Part shown: positions 9,990-20,213 of the stretch, one piece after another
Position numbering within the stretch: position 1 is the first letter of the stretch
How the letters are laid out: each line of letters starts with the position of its first letter
NCBI RefSeq assembly: GCF_006094435.1
Contig: NZ_CP034783.1
Location: forward strand, 3,065,001 to 3,129,000
Reading direction: 5' to 3'
DNA: 64,000 nt
Source: Pseudomonas sp. MPC6
GTDB lineage: Bacteria > Pseudomonadota > Gammaproteobacteria > Pseudomonadales > Pseudomonadaceae
The notes under the pieces: model-generated
Seen by the model: only the letters and a program-made list of their open reading frames with translations
Database searches by the model: none
Told to the model about the DNA's origin: nothing
Made by a program: the position numbers and the translations under genes

Positions 9990-10675
9990 GCGAGTCGGTG
10001 CATCACGTCCTGATCATCGAAGACGAGAAAGAAATCCGACGCTTCGTGCGTATGGCCTTGCAAGCCGAAGGCTTGGAAGTTCATGAAGCCGATACCTTTC
10101 ACTGTGGCCTCATCGACGCAGGAACACGCCATCCGGACCTGATTGTGCTCGACCTGGGACTTCCCGATGGCGACGGCATTGACTTGATCCGAGATGTAAG
10201 GAGCTGGTCGCCGGTGCCCATTATTGTGTTGTCTGCCCGTGGTGCAGAGTCAGACAAGATCCTGGCACTGGACACCGGCGCTGATGACTATCTGGTGAAG
10301 CCCTTTGGCACCGGTGAACTGCTCGCCCGCGTGCGCGCGCTGTTACGCAGGCAGGCGAAAGAGGCCGAAAACAACTCGGTACTGACATTCGGTGATGTGC
10401 GAATCGATGTCGAACGGCGCGTCGTGGAACGTGCCGGCGCCCCCTTGCATTTGACACCCCTGGAATACCGTTTGCTGGTTCATCTTTGCTCGAATCCAAA
10501 TCGGGTCCTGACGCACCTGCAACTACTCAGGGCGGTATGGGGTCCTGCGCACACCACCGATACCCCCTACCTACGTGTTTTCATGGGAGGTCTGCGGAAA
10601 AAAGTCGAGGCTGACCCTTCACAACCAAGACATCTTGTTACCGAAACCGGCGTTGGCTACCGTTTTATTCCTTGA
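9986..10675 (+). CDS. kdpE: Response regulator KdpE
   Basis: 229-aa OmpR/PhoB-type regulator that activates the kdp promoter. Receiver domain 1-120 with the acidic pair ED (12-13), phosphorylated Asp56 in IVLDLGLPDGDG and the invariant Lys in DDYLVKPF. The winged-helix domain (about 130-229) includes LTPLEYRLL and the C-terminal VGYRFIP hairpin. Start overlaps the kdpD stop (ATGA), implying coupled synthesis of the pair. Last gene of the operon; no clear terminator hairpin follows. Confidence 0.95.
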   Translation: MSESVHHVLIIEDEKEIRRFVRMALQAEGLEVHEADTFHCGLIDAGTRHPDLIVLDLGLPDGDGIDLIRDVRSWSPVPIIVLSARGAESDKILALDTGADDYLVKPFGTGELLARVRALLRRQAKEAENNSVLTFGDVRIDVERRVVERAGAPLHLTPLEYRLLVHLCSNPNRVLTHLQLLRAVWGPAHTTDTPYLRVFMGGLRKKVEADPSQPRHLVTETGVGYRFIP

Positions 10676-11499
10676 TCCTGCGAATAGAGGATATTGGCCG
10701 TTTTTTACCTAATGTTACTGGTCGTGCTTTGAAGGCGTTATCTGTCGATGTGAAAGGCATTCGGTTTTGTAGGGGCAAGTCCAGCGTTAACCTTCGTCCA
10801 ACGTATTTCCTTGGTTCTCACAGCAGGTCTCTGCGTTGCCCAATCGGGTCCGGAAAAGCGGATGTTTAACCTGTCGATGCCATGACATCCATTGAGACGA
10901 TAGCCGGTTTCAGGCTGAGTTCAATTCATCAGATGGCATTCTGGCGGTTACCTTGCGGTGATCATCTTCGCCTTTTGGTGCGGATGCGTGGTCAATAGAT
11001 GTTTGCCTTATACCTGTTCTAAGCCGAAAACCTGCATCGATTCGCATGCTCACGTATTTAGTCGTGAGCTGAACCTGACCGCTGCACGGCGTTATACCCC
11101 CAGAACCTGGAGAATTTGGTGCTCGATGTGTCAACACAGGAAGTGATCACCCGCGACAACGTCTCGGCCAAGGTTAATGCAGGGCTCTACTGGGGTTCTC
11201 GACCCGCAAAAGGCGATCAGCTGAGCGTGAACGGCGGGCCGCGCCTTCTCGTCACCAGACTTGACGATCATCCCGTCCGGTCCATTGGGGTTGGTTGGAT
11301 CGGAGCAGAGGCAGTCCTCGGATGACAGACTTATTACAAAATACGCATATACATTTCTCTAAATGATTCTGAAGCATTCTGACTGAGTAAGAACCCTGAT
11401 TACCCTTAAAATTAAAGGCTTTGAGGTAATTCTGTTCGCCAAAATCTGGCTTTTTCCGAATTATTGCGCCGCAGGGGCTTTACCTTGTATGTGTAAAAT
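10676..11499. other. Long gene-poor stretch between kdp and ars operons
   Basis: No complete gene is seen. The only recognisable item is a slipin fragment at about 11101-11193. Short hydrophobic frames near 10930-10990 may be a decayed slipin N-terminus, but that cannot be shown by eye. The last 150 bp are AT-rich and hold the ars promoter. Confidence 0.6.
11101..11193 (+). pseudogene. Slipin/stomatin-like (SPFH) protein fragment
   Basis: The frame reads QNLENLVLDVSTQEVITRDN then VSAKVNAGLYW. This corresponds to the strongly conserved part of the SPFH domain of slipins (VVLDVPxQEVITRDNVxVKVNAVVY). Both sides are unrelated and no full slipin frame surrounds it. The frame stays open to 11325 but the rest is not slipin-like. 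It is a gene relic. Confidence 0.6.
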
Positions 11500-11523
11500 C
11501 ATATATTCGTTAAACCGTATATG
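11500..11523. promoter_or_regulatory. Candidate ArsR operator before arsC
   Basis: Inverted repeat CATATA-N12-TATATG, 18 bp before the arsC ATG, in an AT-rich promoter. ArsR/SmtB repressors bind imperfect repeats of this kind, and arsR is the second gene of the operon. A GAGG sits about 12 nt before the start codon. Confidence 0.5.
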
Positions 11524-11540
11524 AGCTGAGGCATTCACAA

Positions 11541-11954
11541 ATGACCAGCAAAGCCCGTGTCCTGTTCATCTGCACCGCTAACGCTGTCCGCTCTCAGCTG
11601 GCCCAAGCGCTGCTGAGGCATACTGATTCGGAGCATTTCGAGGCGTTCAGCGCCGGCACCGTTCCAACTCAGGTCGATCCGCGTACCTTTGACGTACTCT
11701 CTCACCTTGGGGTGAGTACCGAAGGATTGCGTAGCAAGTCGATCGGCGAATTCCGAGGTGAGCGTTTCGACTACGTCATCACCTTGTGTGATAAAGCGGC
11801 AGCGGAATGCCAGTCGTTACCTGGTGCCGGCGAGGCATTGGCCTGGAGTTTTGAAGACCCGGCCACCAGCACCAAACCCGACGCCTTCCGCCACACGCTT
11901 CACGAAATTCATGAGCGCATCAAGATGTTCGTTTTGGTGAAAACCAAACACTGA
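11541..11954 (+). CDS. arsC: Arsenate reductase, low-molecular-weight phosphatase type
   Basis: 137-aa cytoplasmic enzyme that reduces arsenate to arsenite with thiol relay. It has the phosphatase P-loop CTANAVRS (Cys11-X5-Arg17) near the N-terminus. The later segment ITLCDKAAAEC carries two cysteines able to form the disulfide cascade of thioredoxin-linked ArsC. First gene of the ars operon, 8 bp before arsR. The product is somewhat diverged from canonical ArsC, so a role as a general low-Mr phosphatase is not excluded. Confidence 0.82.
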   Translation: MTSKARVLFICTANAVRSQLAQALLRHTDSEHFEAFSAGTVPTQVDPRTFDVLSHLGVSTEGLRSKSIGEFRGERFDYVITLCDKAAAECQSLPGAGEALAWSFEDPATSTKPDAFRHTLHEIHERIKMFVLVKTKH

Positions 11955-11962
11955 GAATCGAT

Positions 11963-12334
11963 ATGACTGACCATCTGACACCGACCACTGTTTTCAAATG
12001 CCTGGCTGACGACACTCGGGTGCGCACGATGATGCTCATCACCCGTGAGGGAGAGCTGTGTGTTTGCGAGCTGACCTGCGCGTTGAACGAGAGTCAGCCA
12101 AAAATCTCCAGGCACCTGGCGCAGTTGCGCACTTGTGGCCTGCTTTCGGACCGTCGGCAAGGCCAATGGGTTTATTACCGACTGCACCCGAATCTCCCCG
12201 ATTGGGTTCATCAAGTACTGAGCACTACGCTGGAAAGCAATAAGCACTGGTTAAGCCCTGATGCCAAACGCCTTGATGAAATGGGGGACCGCCCTGAACG
12301 TGCAGCCGTGTGCTGTGAAAGCAAAATCGCCTGA
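11963..12334 (+). CDS. arsR: ArsR-type arsenic-responsive repressor
   Basis: 123-aa winged-helix repressor expected to leave the ars promoter on binding As(III). The recognition region reads ESQPKISRHLAQLRTCGLL. The metal site is ELCVCELTC in helix 3 (Cys33, Cys35, with Cys39 nearby), the classic ArsR pattern. A C-terminal CC pair (AAVCCESKIA) is extra. It starts 8 bp after arsC. The gene that normally follows (acr3) has been destroyed by a deletion. Confidence 0.93.
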   Translation: MTDHLTPTTVFKCLADDTRVRTMMLITREGELCVCELTCALNESQPKISRHLAQLRTCGLLSDRRQGQWVYYRLHPNLPDWVHQVLSTTLESNKHWLSPDAKRLDEMGDRPERAAVCCESKIA

Positions 12335-12361
12335 TTTCGCCTTCGACTACGAGATCGCTCG

Positions 12362-12638
12362 ATGAAAATCCTGTTCCTCTGCACTGCCAATAGCTGTCGC
12401 AGCCTACCCACGCACCACCGCACTGGCTTTCACCGCCGCAAGTAACAACTTTGAACTGGCGATTGCCGTAGCCATTGCCACCTTCGGCCTGGTTTCTCCG
12501 GTTGCTTTCGCCACGGTGATTGGCCCGTTGGTAGAAGTGCCGGTTCTGATTTCCCTGGTCGGTGTGGCCCTCTGGCTGAGACGCCGCTGGTTCGATGAAT
12601 CCAAGAGCGCCATTGCGCAGGACAAAGAATATGTTTGA
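12362..12638 (+). pseudogene. arsC'-'acr3 deletion scar
   Basis: The first 14 codons ([14 protein letters not shown]) are the P-loop start of a second, thioredoxin-type arsC. Directly after, in a different frame from 12405, come 77 codons matching the end of the Acr3 arsenite permease: [20 protein letters not shown], later [20 protein letters not shown], then the stop at 12638. The two genes were fused out of frame by one deletion that removed most of both. Neither enzyme nor pump can be made. The Acr3 stop region overlaps the arsH start. Confidence 0.88.
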
Positions 12639-13347
12639 TGACCACATGCCCCAACTCGATACCGAACTGGTTGATCTCCCCTCGGCAGACAAACTCGGTA
12701 TCGAAAAGACCTCCATCCACAAACCGCGCATTCTGCTGTTGTACGGATCGACCCGTGAGCGCTCCTTCAGTCGCTTGCTGGTAGAGGAGGCCGCTCGACT
12801 GCTGGAGCACTTGGGCGCCGAGACGCGGATTTTCAATCCGTCGGGTTTACCGCTGCCAGATGACGCACCCGACGATCATCCGCGCGTGAAGGAACTTCGT
12901 GACTTGGTGTTGTGGTCCGAGGGACAAGTCTGGTGCTCTCCAGAACGCCACGGAAACATGAGCGCAGTGTTCAAAGCGCAGATCGACTGGGTACCACTCG
13001 CCATGGGCGCGGTACGCCCGACCCAGGGTAAAACCCTCGCGGTGATGCAGGTGTGCGGCGGCTCGCAGTCGTTCAACGTGGTCAATCAGCTGCGGGTGTT
13101 AGGACGCTGGATGCGCATGTTCACCATCCCCAACCAATCCTCTGTACCGAAGGCCTATATGGAATTCGACGACAACGGCCGGATGAAACCTTCCCCGTTC
13201 TACGACCGCGTCGTTGATGTGATGGAAGAGTTGGTGAAGTTCACGCTGCTGCTTCGCGACCGCCAGGACTATCTGGTGGATCGTTATTCCGAGCGCAAGG
13301 AATCGGCGGAAGAACTCATGAAACGTGTGAATCAGCGCTCCATCTGA
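12631..13347 (+). CDS. arsH: Organoarsenical oxidase / NADPH-FMN reductase ArsH
   Basis: 238-aa flavodoxin-like protein of the ArsH family, which oxidises trivalent methyl- and aryl-arsenicals with NADPH and FMN. Visible family blocks are the flavin loop [13 protein letters not shown], then [19 protein letters not shown] and [21 protein letters not shown]. The ATG at 12631 gives [10 protein letters not shown] and is preferred to an upstream in-frame ATG that lies within the acr3 remnant. Followed 12 bp later by a phosphatase gene in the same operon. Confidence 0.93.
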   Translation: MFDDHMPQLDTELVDLPSADKLGIEKTSIHKPRILLLYGSTRERSFSRLLVEEAARLLEHLGAETRIFNPSGLPLPDDAPDDHPRVKELRDLVLWSEGQVWCSPERHGNMSAVFKAQIDWVPLAMGAVRPTQGKTLAVMQVCGGSQSFNVVNQLRVLGRWMRMFTIPNQSSVPKAYMEFDDNGRMKPSPFYDRVVDVMEELVKFTLLLRDRQDYLVDRYSERKESAEELMKRVNQRSI

Positions 13348-13359
13348 GGATTTTTAACC

Positions 13360-13872
13360 GTGCAACAACACCCCTATTCAGTACTGCCCCTGGCACAGTT
13401 CAATGGTCAATTGATCTTCACCCCGTGTCCAGGCACGAAGGGCACCACGCCTTTCGAGGCGTTGCAAACCCTTCAGGATGCGGGCGCATCGGCGTTGCTG
13501 ACGCTGATGCCGACCGAGGAGTTGCTTCAGAACGAGATCGACCTGCTGCCCGAAGAATGCCAAATGCTTGGCATCGAGTGGTTTCACCTGCCAGTTGAAG
13601 ACGATCAAGCGCCTGGCGAAGCATTCAAAGCCGCATGGGAGCAGCATTATCCGCGTCTCCAGCAGCTGCTGATCGATGGGAAAACCATCGCCATCCATTG
13701 CAAGGGCGGTTCGGGCCGTACCGGTTTGGTCGCCGCCCAACTGTTGATCGAAAGCGGTGTGCCATTCAGCGATGCCATCCGCGATGTTCAAACGTTGCGT
13801 CCACGCGCCATGCAACATCCTGCCCATATCGAATACATCGGCCAGTTCGACAATCAGTCGAACGCCCACTGA
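13360..13872 (+). CDS. Protein tyrosine phosphatase-like protein of the ars operon
   Basis: 170-aa cytoplasmic protein with the Cys-based phosphatase signature [11 protein letters not shown] (about residues 112-122), and a matching upstream helix [15 protein letters not shown] that supplies the general-acid Asp. It belongs to the CDKN3/dual-specificity-like group sometimes found between arsH and gapdh. The start is GTG at 13360 after ctgagga. Its substrate is unknown; arsenate chemistry or turnover of a phospho- or arseno-ester is a guess from context. Confidence 0.8.
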   Translation: MQQHPYSVLPLAQFNGQLIFTPCPGTKGTTPFEALQTLQDAGASALLTLMPTEELLQNEIDLLPEECQMLGIEWFHLPVEDDQAPGEAFKAAWEQHYPRLQQLLIDGKTIAIHCKGGSGRTGLVAAQLLIESGVPFSDAIRDVQTLRPRAMQHPAHIEYIGQFDNQSNAH

Positions 13873-13895
13873 CAACAGAGACAGAGCACAACAAC

Positions 13896-14900
13896 ATGAC
13901 TATCAAAGTTGGCATCAATGGTTTTGGCCGGATCGGTCGCCTCGCTCTGCGCGCCGCCTGGAGCTGGCCGGAATTCGAGTTCGTGCAGACCAACGATCCG
14001 GCAGGTGACGCGGCGACTCATGCACATCTACTGAACTTCGACTCGGTACATGGCCGTTGGAATTACCAGGCTGATTCCGAGGGCGACAGCATCGTCATTG
14101 ACGGTAAACACATCAAAGTAACGGCCAACAAGGCGATTGCCGACACTGATTGGTCGGGCTGCGATCTGGTGATTGAAGCCAGCGGCAAGATGAAGACCGT
14201 CGCTGTGCTTCAGGCTTACCTCGACCAAGGCGTGAAGCGCGTAGTGGTCAGCGCCCCGGTGAAGGAAAAAGGCGCGCTGAACATCGTCATGGGCGTCAAC
14301 CATCAGCTGTTCAACCCGGCTGATCATCGCATCGTCACCGCCGCTTCGTGCACCACAAACTGTCTGGCGCCGGTGGTGAAAGTGATCCACGAAAAGCTGG
14401 GCATTCGTCACGGCTCAATCACCACCATCCACGACCTGACCAACACCCAAAGCATCCTCGATCAACCGCACAAGGATCTGCGTCGGGCGCGTGCTTCCGG
14501 CATGAGTCTGATTCCGACCAGCACCGGCTCGGCCACCGCGATTGCGGAAATCTTCCCAGAGCTGCGTGGACGCCTGAATGGTCACGCCGTACGGGTGCCG
14601 CTAGCCAACGCTTCGCTGACTGACTGTGTCTTCGAGGTCGAGCGCGCCACGACCGTCGAAGAAGTGAATCAACTCCTCAAGCACGCTTCCGAGAACGAGC
14701 TGAAAGACATTCTCGGCTTCGAGGAACGTCCACTGGTGTCCATCGACTACCGTACCGACCCGCGTTCGTCGATTATCGATGCGCTGTCGACCATGGTTAT
14801 CAACGGCACTCAGGTCAAACTTTACGCCTGGTACGACAACGAGTGGGGTTATGCCAACCGTACCGTCGAACTGGCCAAAATGGTTGGTCTGGCAGTCTAA
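13896..14900 (+). CDS. gapdh: Glyceraldehyde-3-phosphate dehydrogenase of the arsJ pathway
   Basis: 334-aa NAD-dependent enzyme. In ars operons it couples arsenate to glyceraldehyde-3-phosphate, giving 1-arseno-3-phosphoglycerate, the substrate of ArsJ. N-terminal Rossmann motif [14 protein letters not shown], catalytic Cys in [10 protein letters not shown] (about residue 151), and C-terminal [19 protein letters not shown] at 13896 gives the canonical [12 protein letters not shown]; the longer open frame upstream overlaps the phosphatase gene. Followed after 9 bp by arsJ. Confidence 0.93.
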   Translation: MTIKVGINGFGRIGRLALRAAWSWPEFEFVQTNDPAGDAATHAHLLNFDSVHGRWNYQADSEGDSIVIDGKHIKVTANKAIADTDWSGCDLVIEASGKMKTVAVLQAYLDQGVKRVVVSAPVKEKGALNIVMGVNHQLFNPADHRIVTAASCTTNCLAPVVKVIHEKLGIRHGSITTIHDLTNTQSILDQPHKDLRRARASGMSLIPTSTGSATAIAEIFPELRGRLNGHAVRVPLANASLTDCVFEVERATTVEEVNQLLKHASENELKDILGFEERPLVSIDYRTDPRSSIIDALSTMVINGTQVKLYAWYDNEWGYANRTVELAKMVGLAV

Positions 14901-14909
14901 GGAGCGGTC

Positions 14910-16130
14910 ATGAAAACGTTGTCAGCCCTCGCTCCGCAAGTGCGGCAGTACCTGCTCGTGACGGGCAACTACTGGGCCTTCACCCTCACCGATGGCGCTT
15001 TGCGCATGTTGGTGGTGCTGCACTTTCACGCGTTGGGCTACAGCCCACTGCAAATCGCGGCCTTGTTTCTGTTCTACGAACTTTTTGGCGTGATCACTAA
15101 CTTGGTGGGTGGCTACCTCGGCGCTCGGCTGGGTCTGAACCGCACCATGAACATCGGGCTGGGCATGCAGGTCGCGGCGTTGTTGATGCTGACAGTGCCC
15201 TCGGCCTTGTTGACCATCCCATGGGTGATGGGCGCTCAGGCGTTGTCCGGGATCGCCAAAGACCTGAACAAGATGAGTGCCAAAAGCTCCATCAAGCTCC
15301 TGGTCCCCGATGGGCAGCAGGGCAAGCTCTACCAGTGGGTGGCGATCCTCACCGGCTCGAAGAACGCACTCAAGGGCGTCGGCTTCTTTCTTGGCGGAGC
15401 CTTGCTGGCATTGATCGGCTTCAAAGGCGCATTGCTGGCCATGGCGGGTGTTCTGACGCTGATCTGGATCAGCAGCTTGATCCTGCTGAAGAAAGACCTG
15501 GGCAAAGCGAAAGCCAAGCCCAAATTTCGCGACATCCTGTCCAAGAGCCGGGCGATCAACATCCTATCGGCTGCACGGATGTTTCTGTTCGGCGCCCGCG
15601 ACGTCTGGTTCGTGGTGGCCTTGCCGGTGTACCTGAGTAGTGTCTTCGGTTGGGACTTCTGGAAGGTTGGCGGCTTCCTGGCGGCCTGGGTGATCGGCTA
15701 CGGCATCGTGCAGTCCTTCGCACCCAACATCACCGGCAAGAAACGTGGGCACGTACCGGATGGTCGAGCGGCGTTTCTGTGGGCGCTGGCACTGGCGGGT
15801 CTGCCAGCGGCCATTGCGCTCGGGCTCAACACCGGGCTGTCGCCACAGGTGGTGCTGCTCGGCGGATTGATGGTCTTTGGTGCGCTGTTCGCGGTGAACT
15901 CGTCGTTGCACAGCTACTTGATCGTGTCCTACGCCAAGGAAGATGGCGTGTCGCTGGATGTGGGGTTTTATTACATGTCGAACGCCATGGGGCGGTTAAT
16001 CGGCACAGTGCTTTCCGGCTGGGTTTATCAGGTGTATGGGCTGCAAGCTTGCTTGTGGATATCGAGCGCATTCGTTCTGCTCGCAGCACTGATTTCTATC
16101 GGGCTGCCGAGGCATGCCGAGGCGATATGA
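14910..16130 (+). CDS. arsJ: ArsJ, organoarsenical (1-arseno-3-phosphoglycerate) efflux permease
   Basis: 406-aa major-facilitator protein with about 11-12 spans. It exports the unstable 1-arseno-3-phosphoglycerate made by the upstream GAPDH, which then releases arsenate outside. Recognised by its tight linkage to gapdh and the segments YLLVTGNYWAFTLTDGALRM, LSGIAKDLNKMSAKSSIKLL and SVFGWDFWKVGGFLAAWVIG. GGAG lies just before the ATG. With acr3 gone, this pair is the only evident arsenate/arsenite exit route in the operon. Confidence 0.92.
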   Translation: MKTLSALAPQVRQYLLVTGNYWAFTLTDGALRMLVVLHFHALGYSPLQIAALFLFYELFGVITNLVGGYLGARLGLNRTMNIGLGMQVAALLMLTVPSALLTIPWVMGAQALSGIAKDLNKMSAKSSIKLLVPDGQQGKLYQWVAILTGSKNALKGVGFFLGGALLALIGFKGALLAMAGVLTLIWISSLILLKKDLGKAKAKPKFRDILSKSRAINILSAARMFLFGARDVWFVVALPVYLSSVFGWDFWKVGGFLAAWVIGYGIVQSFAPNITGKKRGHVPDGRAAFLWALALAGLPAAIALGLNTGLSPQVVLLGGLMVFGALFAVNSSLHSYLIVSYAKEDGVSLDVGFYYMSNAMGRLIGTVLSGWVYQVYGLQACLWISSAFVLLAALISIGLPRHAEAI

Positions 16131-16406
16131 AACCGTCAGACAGGATGCGGTGAACGTCATCGCGCCACTCGCGTGTGGGGAGAGTTGGCAATGCCTGAAT
16201 CAGCGCAATAACCAGGTGGATGCATCCTTGGTGGTGAAAGAGGGCGGCGACTGCCCAGCCAACAGCGAAGGATGGCTGAAGGACGTCCTCCTTCAGCGCA
16301 TCAACGAGTGCATGGAGAGTGTCCAGCTTTACGCGCCTGCAGAGGATGTCAAGCAAGGTTCCCCTCAACTGTCGGCGGTATACACCAAGGTCGATTGCAG
16401 ACCGTC

Positions 16407-17483
16407 TCAGGTGGACTGATCGGCCAAAAAGGCCACGATCCCACTGACTGTGCTCCGTGCTGTTCGTGTTACACCGATCAGCGTGGCAGAAGCCGAACCT
16501 GTCCACTCGCCATAACCAACCAACCACAGCCTCGGCTCTTTGATCGAGTGGGTGCCTTCGACCTCAACGCGGCCCTCGGTGTTGAGTACCCCCAGTGAAT
16601 CCAGATGCTGAAGGGCTGGCCGAAATCCGGTGCACCAAATCACCGCGTCCACCGCAACCTCGGTTCCATCGACCCAAATAACCCCATTACGGGTAAAGCT
16701 TTCGAAAGGGCGTACCGATTTGAGCACGTTGCGCTCTCGGGCTTCGACAACGGGCGCAACCATGACGATATCGCCCAGCCCCCCCACCGGCTGCTCAATG
16801 ACGCGCCCCTCCAGCTGGGCTTTCCAGCGCTCGGTTGCACGCTCGAACAATACCCGCCCATCCACATCGTCAGGCAAGAACATCGGTTCTACCGGGGTTA
16901 CCCACGTGGTCTCAGCGACCGTTGAAACTTCGGCAAGAATTTGTGCCCCTGAGTTACCTCCACCCACCACCAACACTTTCTTGCCCGCGAACGGCTGCGC
17001 TTCGACATAGTTCGCGGAATGCAGTTGCTGACCTTTGAATAGCTCTGCATTGGGGTAGTGAGGTACGTAGGGATTGCTCCAGGTGCCTGTAGCGCTGACA
17101 ACTACCTGGGTGTCCCAGTGCTTGTCGTCAGAACGTACTCGTAGGCCAGACTCCGTACGCTCAACAGAAGTGACCTGTACAGGGCGCTCGACCGGGAATT
17201 GGTAGCGCTGTTCGTACTGGTTGAGGTACTCGATCACATGATTGCGTGAAGGGTAGCCATCTTGCGTGGGCGGCATCATCCAGCCAGGGATCGAACTCCA
17301 GGTGGCGGGAGAGAATAGACGTAGCGAGTTCCAGCCATGTCGCCAGGCACCACCGGGCTCTTCCTCTGCGTCGAGGATGACGAACGAAAGAGGTGTGCGG
17401 CGCAGGAAATACGCTACAGCCAAGGCTGATTGACCCCCACCGATAATAACTACGTCTGGTTGAGCGCTGAGCGAATCAGTCAT
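16407..17483 (-). CDS. arsO: ArsO-like flavin-dependent monooxygenase/oxidoreductase
   Basis: 358-aa FAD/NADPH two-domain enzyme. FAD site [12 protein letters not shown] near residues 11-22, NADPH site [12 protein letters not shown] mid-protein, and FMO-like blocks [11 protein letters not shown] and [12 protein letters not shown]. ArsO proteins of this type are found in ars islands; their substrate is not settled. I start at the ATG at 17481-17483 ([16 protein letters not shown]) because the upstream extension lacks family features. It lies downstream of aioA on the same strand but beyond a probable terminator. Confidence 0.8.
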   Translation of the reverse strand: MTDSLSAQPDVVIIGGGQSALAVAYFLRRTPLSFVILDAEEEPGGAWRHGWNSLRLFSPATWSSIPGWMMPPTQDGYPSRNHVIEYLNQYEQRYQFPVERPVQVTSVERTESGLRVRSDDKHWDTQVVVSATGTWSNPYVPHYPNAELFKGQQLHSANYVEAQPFAGKKVLVVGGGNSGAQILAEVSTVAETTWVTPVEPMFLPDDVDGRVLFERATERWKAQLEGRVIEQPVGGLGDIVMVAPVVEARERNVLKSVRPFESFTRNGVIWVDGTEVAVDAVIWCTGFRPALQHLDSLGVLNTEGRVEVEGTHSIKEPRLWLVGYGEWTGSASATLIGVTRTARSTVSGIVAFLADQST

Positions 17484-17629
17484 CGGACGAACCTTGGATC
17501 GATGCAGGACGGGTCCAGTATAGCGACTCAATTTTGGCGCCAACTGATCCAGCTCATATTGAGTGGGGACTCGTCTACGGGGAATGCAATCCCTGGATAG
17601 AGCTTGGAAAACTGGCACTCACAACAAAG

Positions 17630-17661
17630 CCCCCCGCGATATGGCTTGCATAGGCGGGGGG
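17630..17661 (-). terminator. Rho-independent terminator after aioA
   Basis: Perfect 8-bp GC stem (CCCCCCGC / GCGGGGGG, 16-nt loop) followed on the minus strand by CTTTGTTGT. It is placed 55-86 bp beyond the aioA stop and before arsO. Confidence 0.75.
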
Positions 17662-17715
17662 ACTTGGTTGAATGCACTCGTGAAAAAGCGCCACGCCAGT
17701 ACAAGACCACTGTTC

Positions 17716-20199
17716 TTACGTACTAAACCTGCGCGTCTTGAAGCTGATCCTCTCTTTAAACTCCTCCACCTTCCCGATACGACGGATACTCGCCCATGTT
17801 CCTTTGTAATAGGGCACCACGTTGCGATCGGTCCATGGGGTAGTTAAATCACCCATCACACCGTTGAAGTGACCGAACTGCATGAAGGTTTGATTTCGTT
17901 TGATGTCGGGCTCCAGATAGGCCAACGCATAGGACGAACCGTAATCGTTGAACACCTCGACCACGTCTCCAGATTCAATCGACAGCGCTTGTGCATCGTC
18001 TGGGTTGATTTCCAGATAAGCCATCGGCACACGCCGCTGAACAAAATCGTTGTATTGGTCGTGGTAGAGCGTTTGCCACACTTCATTGATGCGCCCATTG
18101 TTGACCCAGAACGGGTGTTTCTCCTTCTGTTCCGCCACCGGTTTCGGCAGCCCGGGCCATGTTGCTGGCTTGAACTCTGCTTTTCCGTCCGGGGTGTCGA
18201 ACTTGTAATCGGTGTAGAGCATCTCGGTACCGATCAACTTACCGTCTCGATATTCCTTGGTGGGTAACTGGACACCATTGTTGCCCATGGCTTTCAGCCG
18301 TTCGTAGGTGACGAGATTGCCCGTGGTTCCGCCCTGACTGTCGATTGGGCCGGCACCGGGTTGGCCGGCCATACGGAAGCCGTCATTGAAGGCGTCCTCC
18401 TCGCTACTCCAGTCGAACCCTGCAAAACGCGCCGCCATGTCCTGTTTTCCTTCGTCCGTATACATCCGCCGAAGGGTGTTAGCGATAGCCGCTGCAATTA
18501 GGCAATCGGCTTTCGCCGAACCGGGGGGATCCATGAATTTTTGTGAAAGGCGCATCCGGCGCTCGCCATTCATCGAGGTGAGGTTCATTTCGCCTGGATG
18601 GGTCGCCGGAAGCATCACATGGGCGGCCTCTGCCAGCTTGGTAGGGTAGAGGTTGATGTTGGCGAAAAAGAGGCCTCCTTTGTTTTTCACCGCGTCGTAG
18701 ATTACGTCCACCATCTGCGCGGTTGTACCGCCGCGAACATTGGCCATGGCCTCCCTGACAATACTGGTGCGTTTCAGAATGACCGCACGATGTTGCTCGG
18801 CATTGAGAGTGGTCTGGAAGGGATTGGCCCCCCATGCCGTGTACATCATGCCCTTGCCGTTGATGATCTCCTGATCCACATAGATCTTGGTATTGCCTGG
18901 ATAAGGGGGGCGTGTGTAACCCTCTTGGTGCCCACCCATCCGCACCACGCCCGTACCTCGTCGTCCGACGTTGTGAGTGGCCAGCACCAAGTCGACCAAT
19001 GCCGACTGGATGAGGTAGTTGTCATTGCCCCAGATGATTCCTTTTTCGTAGGCGTGCATGGTGTGGGGACGGTGGCCAGAGGTTTTCGGCTTGTAAGCCC
19101 ATTCGGCTGCTTGCTTGAGCTTGTCCACCGATATCCCGGTAACGCGACTGGTTTCCTCAAGCGACATTCGATTGGCTTGAAGTGCCTGCTCAAACGCTTT
19201 GGTATGGGCCGCGATAAATTCCTGGTCATGCCATTTTTGGTCGACCACGTAGGTCAGCAGACCATTGAACAGAGCGATATCCGTCCCCGGTTCGATATCC
19301 AGGTGAAGCACGTTATCTTTACCTGCTACTTGCTCCGCTATAGCGATGGTCGGCGTCCTGCGAGGGTCGACAAAAATTACCTTGGCTGGAGCAACGGTTT
19401 CTCCAGGAAAACGCTGCTTACGTTTGTCGACTGTCTGCCCCTGGAAGTTGGGAAGCCAATGCGCCAGGAAGTAGTTGGTTTGGGTTTCGTATGAGTTGCA
19501 ACCAATAGCAACAATGACGTCAGCCAACTCCGCGTCTTCGTAGCTGTTGTTGAGTTCGCCAATGCCCATCTCGCGGGTAGCGTGGCACTCGGAGTTATAG
19601 GCAGGGCGGTTATGGATTCGCACCAATGGGGTTTGCAGTGCGGTAAACATCAGCTTGCCGGTGCCCCAGGTATTCTCAAATCCGCCTCCGGCGCCTCCAT
19701 GATCGAAGCAATCAAAGGCGAGCGGGGCAGGCCCGTCATTATCAAGAATCTTCTTGGTCACCCCGGCGTAGAGCGCCACAGCATCATCCCAGCTGGTGTC
19801 TACCCACTGATCAGCCACATAAATGCGTGGGCTGCGCAAGCGCTCCCTGCCTACCCCGTCGGGGCTATACATGACCTTGGCCAGTTGTCCGCCTCGTGTG
19901 GACGACAGCCCTTTATTAACGTCGCACTGTTTATCCGGCACGATCATGATGTTGTAGCGCTTGCCGTCCTTGTCGGTGATCGTGTTCTGCATTGCCGGTG
20001 TCATGGTGACAGCCAGGGGGGGTAACTGTTTGCGGAAGTCGAGTTCGAGCGCATTCTCATCAGGAGCCCGTCCACCTTCCTGATTTTCCGGCCATTTGTA
20101 CACGTGATAGCCACAACCCACGATGCAGAAGTGGCATGTCAGGTTGGTCTTCTGGGCATCTGTCGGAGGCAGTGCCACACGATCTTTGTTGGTTGCCAT
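17716..20199 (-). CDS. aioA: Arsenite oxidase large (molybdopterin) subunit
   Basis: 827-aa catalytic subunit of periplasmic arsenite oxidase, converting As(III) to As(V) with a bis-molybdopterin centre and a [3Fe-4S] cluster. The cluster motif is CHFCIVGC (Cys22, Cys25, Cys29), with Ser instead of a fourth Cys, as in AioA. AioA-type blocks include [40 protein letters not shown] and [14 protein letters not shown]. No leader of its own; it should be exported together with the Tat-signal Rieske partner AioB, encoded 14 bp upstream. Full length, start at the ATG at 20197-20199 with GGAG upstream. Confidence 0.95.
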   Translation of the reverse strand: MATNKDRVALPPTDAQKTNLTCHFCIVGCGYHVYKWPENQEGGRAPDENALELDFRKQLPPLAVTMTPAMQNTITDKDGKRYNIMIVPDKQCDVNKGLSSTRGGQLAKVMYSPDGVGRERLRSPRIYVADQWVDTSWDDAVALYAGVTKKILDNDGPAPLAFDCFDHGGAGGGFENTWGTGKLMFTALQTPLVRIHNRPAYNSECHATREMGIGELNNSYEDAELADVIVAIGCNSYETQTNYFLAHWLPNFQGQTVDKRKQRFPGETVAPAKVIFVDPRRTPTIAIAEQVAGKDNVLHLDIEPGTDIALFNGLLTYVVDQKWHDQEFIAAHTKAFEQALQANRMSLEETSRVTGISVDKLKQAAEWAYKPKTSGHRPHTMHAYEKGIIWGNDNYLIQSALVDLVLATHNVGRRGTGVVRMGGHQEGYTRPPYPGNTKIYVDQEIINGKGMMYTAWGANPFQTTLNAEQHRAVILKRTSIVREAMANVRGGTTAQMVDVIYDAVKNKGGLFFANINLYPTKLAEAAHVMLPATHPGEMNLTSMNGERRMRLSQKFMDPPGSAKADCLIAAAIANTLRRMYTDEGKQDMAARFAGFDWSSEEDAFNDGFRMAGQPGAGPIDSQGGTTGNLVTYERLKAMGNNGVQLPTKEYRDGKLIGTEMLYTDYKFDTPDGKAEFKPATWPGLPKPVAEQKEKHPFWVNNGRINEVWQTLYHDQYNDFVQRRVPMAYLEINPDDAQALSIESGDVVEVFNDYGSSYALAYLEPDIKRNQTFMQFGHFNGVMGDLTTPWTDRNVVPYYKGTWASIRRIGKVEEFKERISFKTRRFST

Positions 20200-20213
20200 T
20201 TTTAATCTCCTTA

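Noticed and set aside
10672..10869. 65-codon plus-strand frame right after kdpE
   Set aside because: Overlaps the kdpE stop, no ribosome-binding site, no family likeness; probably chance.
11194..11325. Continuation of the slipin-fragment frame (KGDQLSVNGGPRLLVTRL...) as a possible DUF2158-like gene
   Set aside because: Only the GGPR pattern fits; no start codon or ribosome-binding site of its own.
16131..16406. Open minus-strand frame downstream of arsO with plausible-looking residues (LHALVDALKEDVLQPSFAVG...)
   Set aside because: No ATG/GTG with ribosome-binding site at a sensible place, frame continues into arsO, and no family recognised; could be a fragment but not supported.
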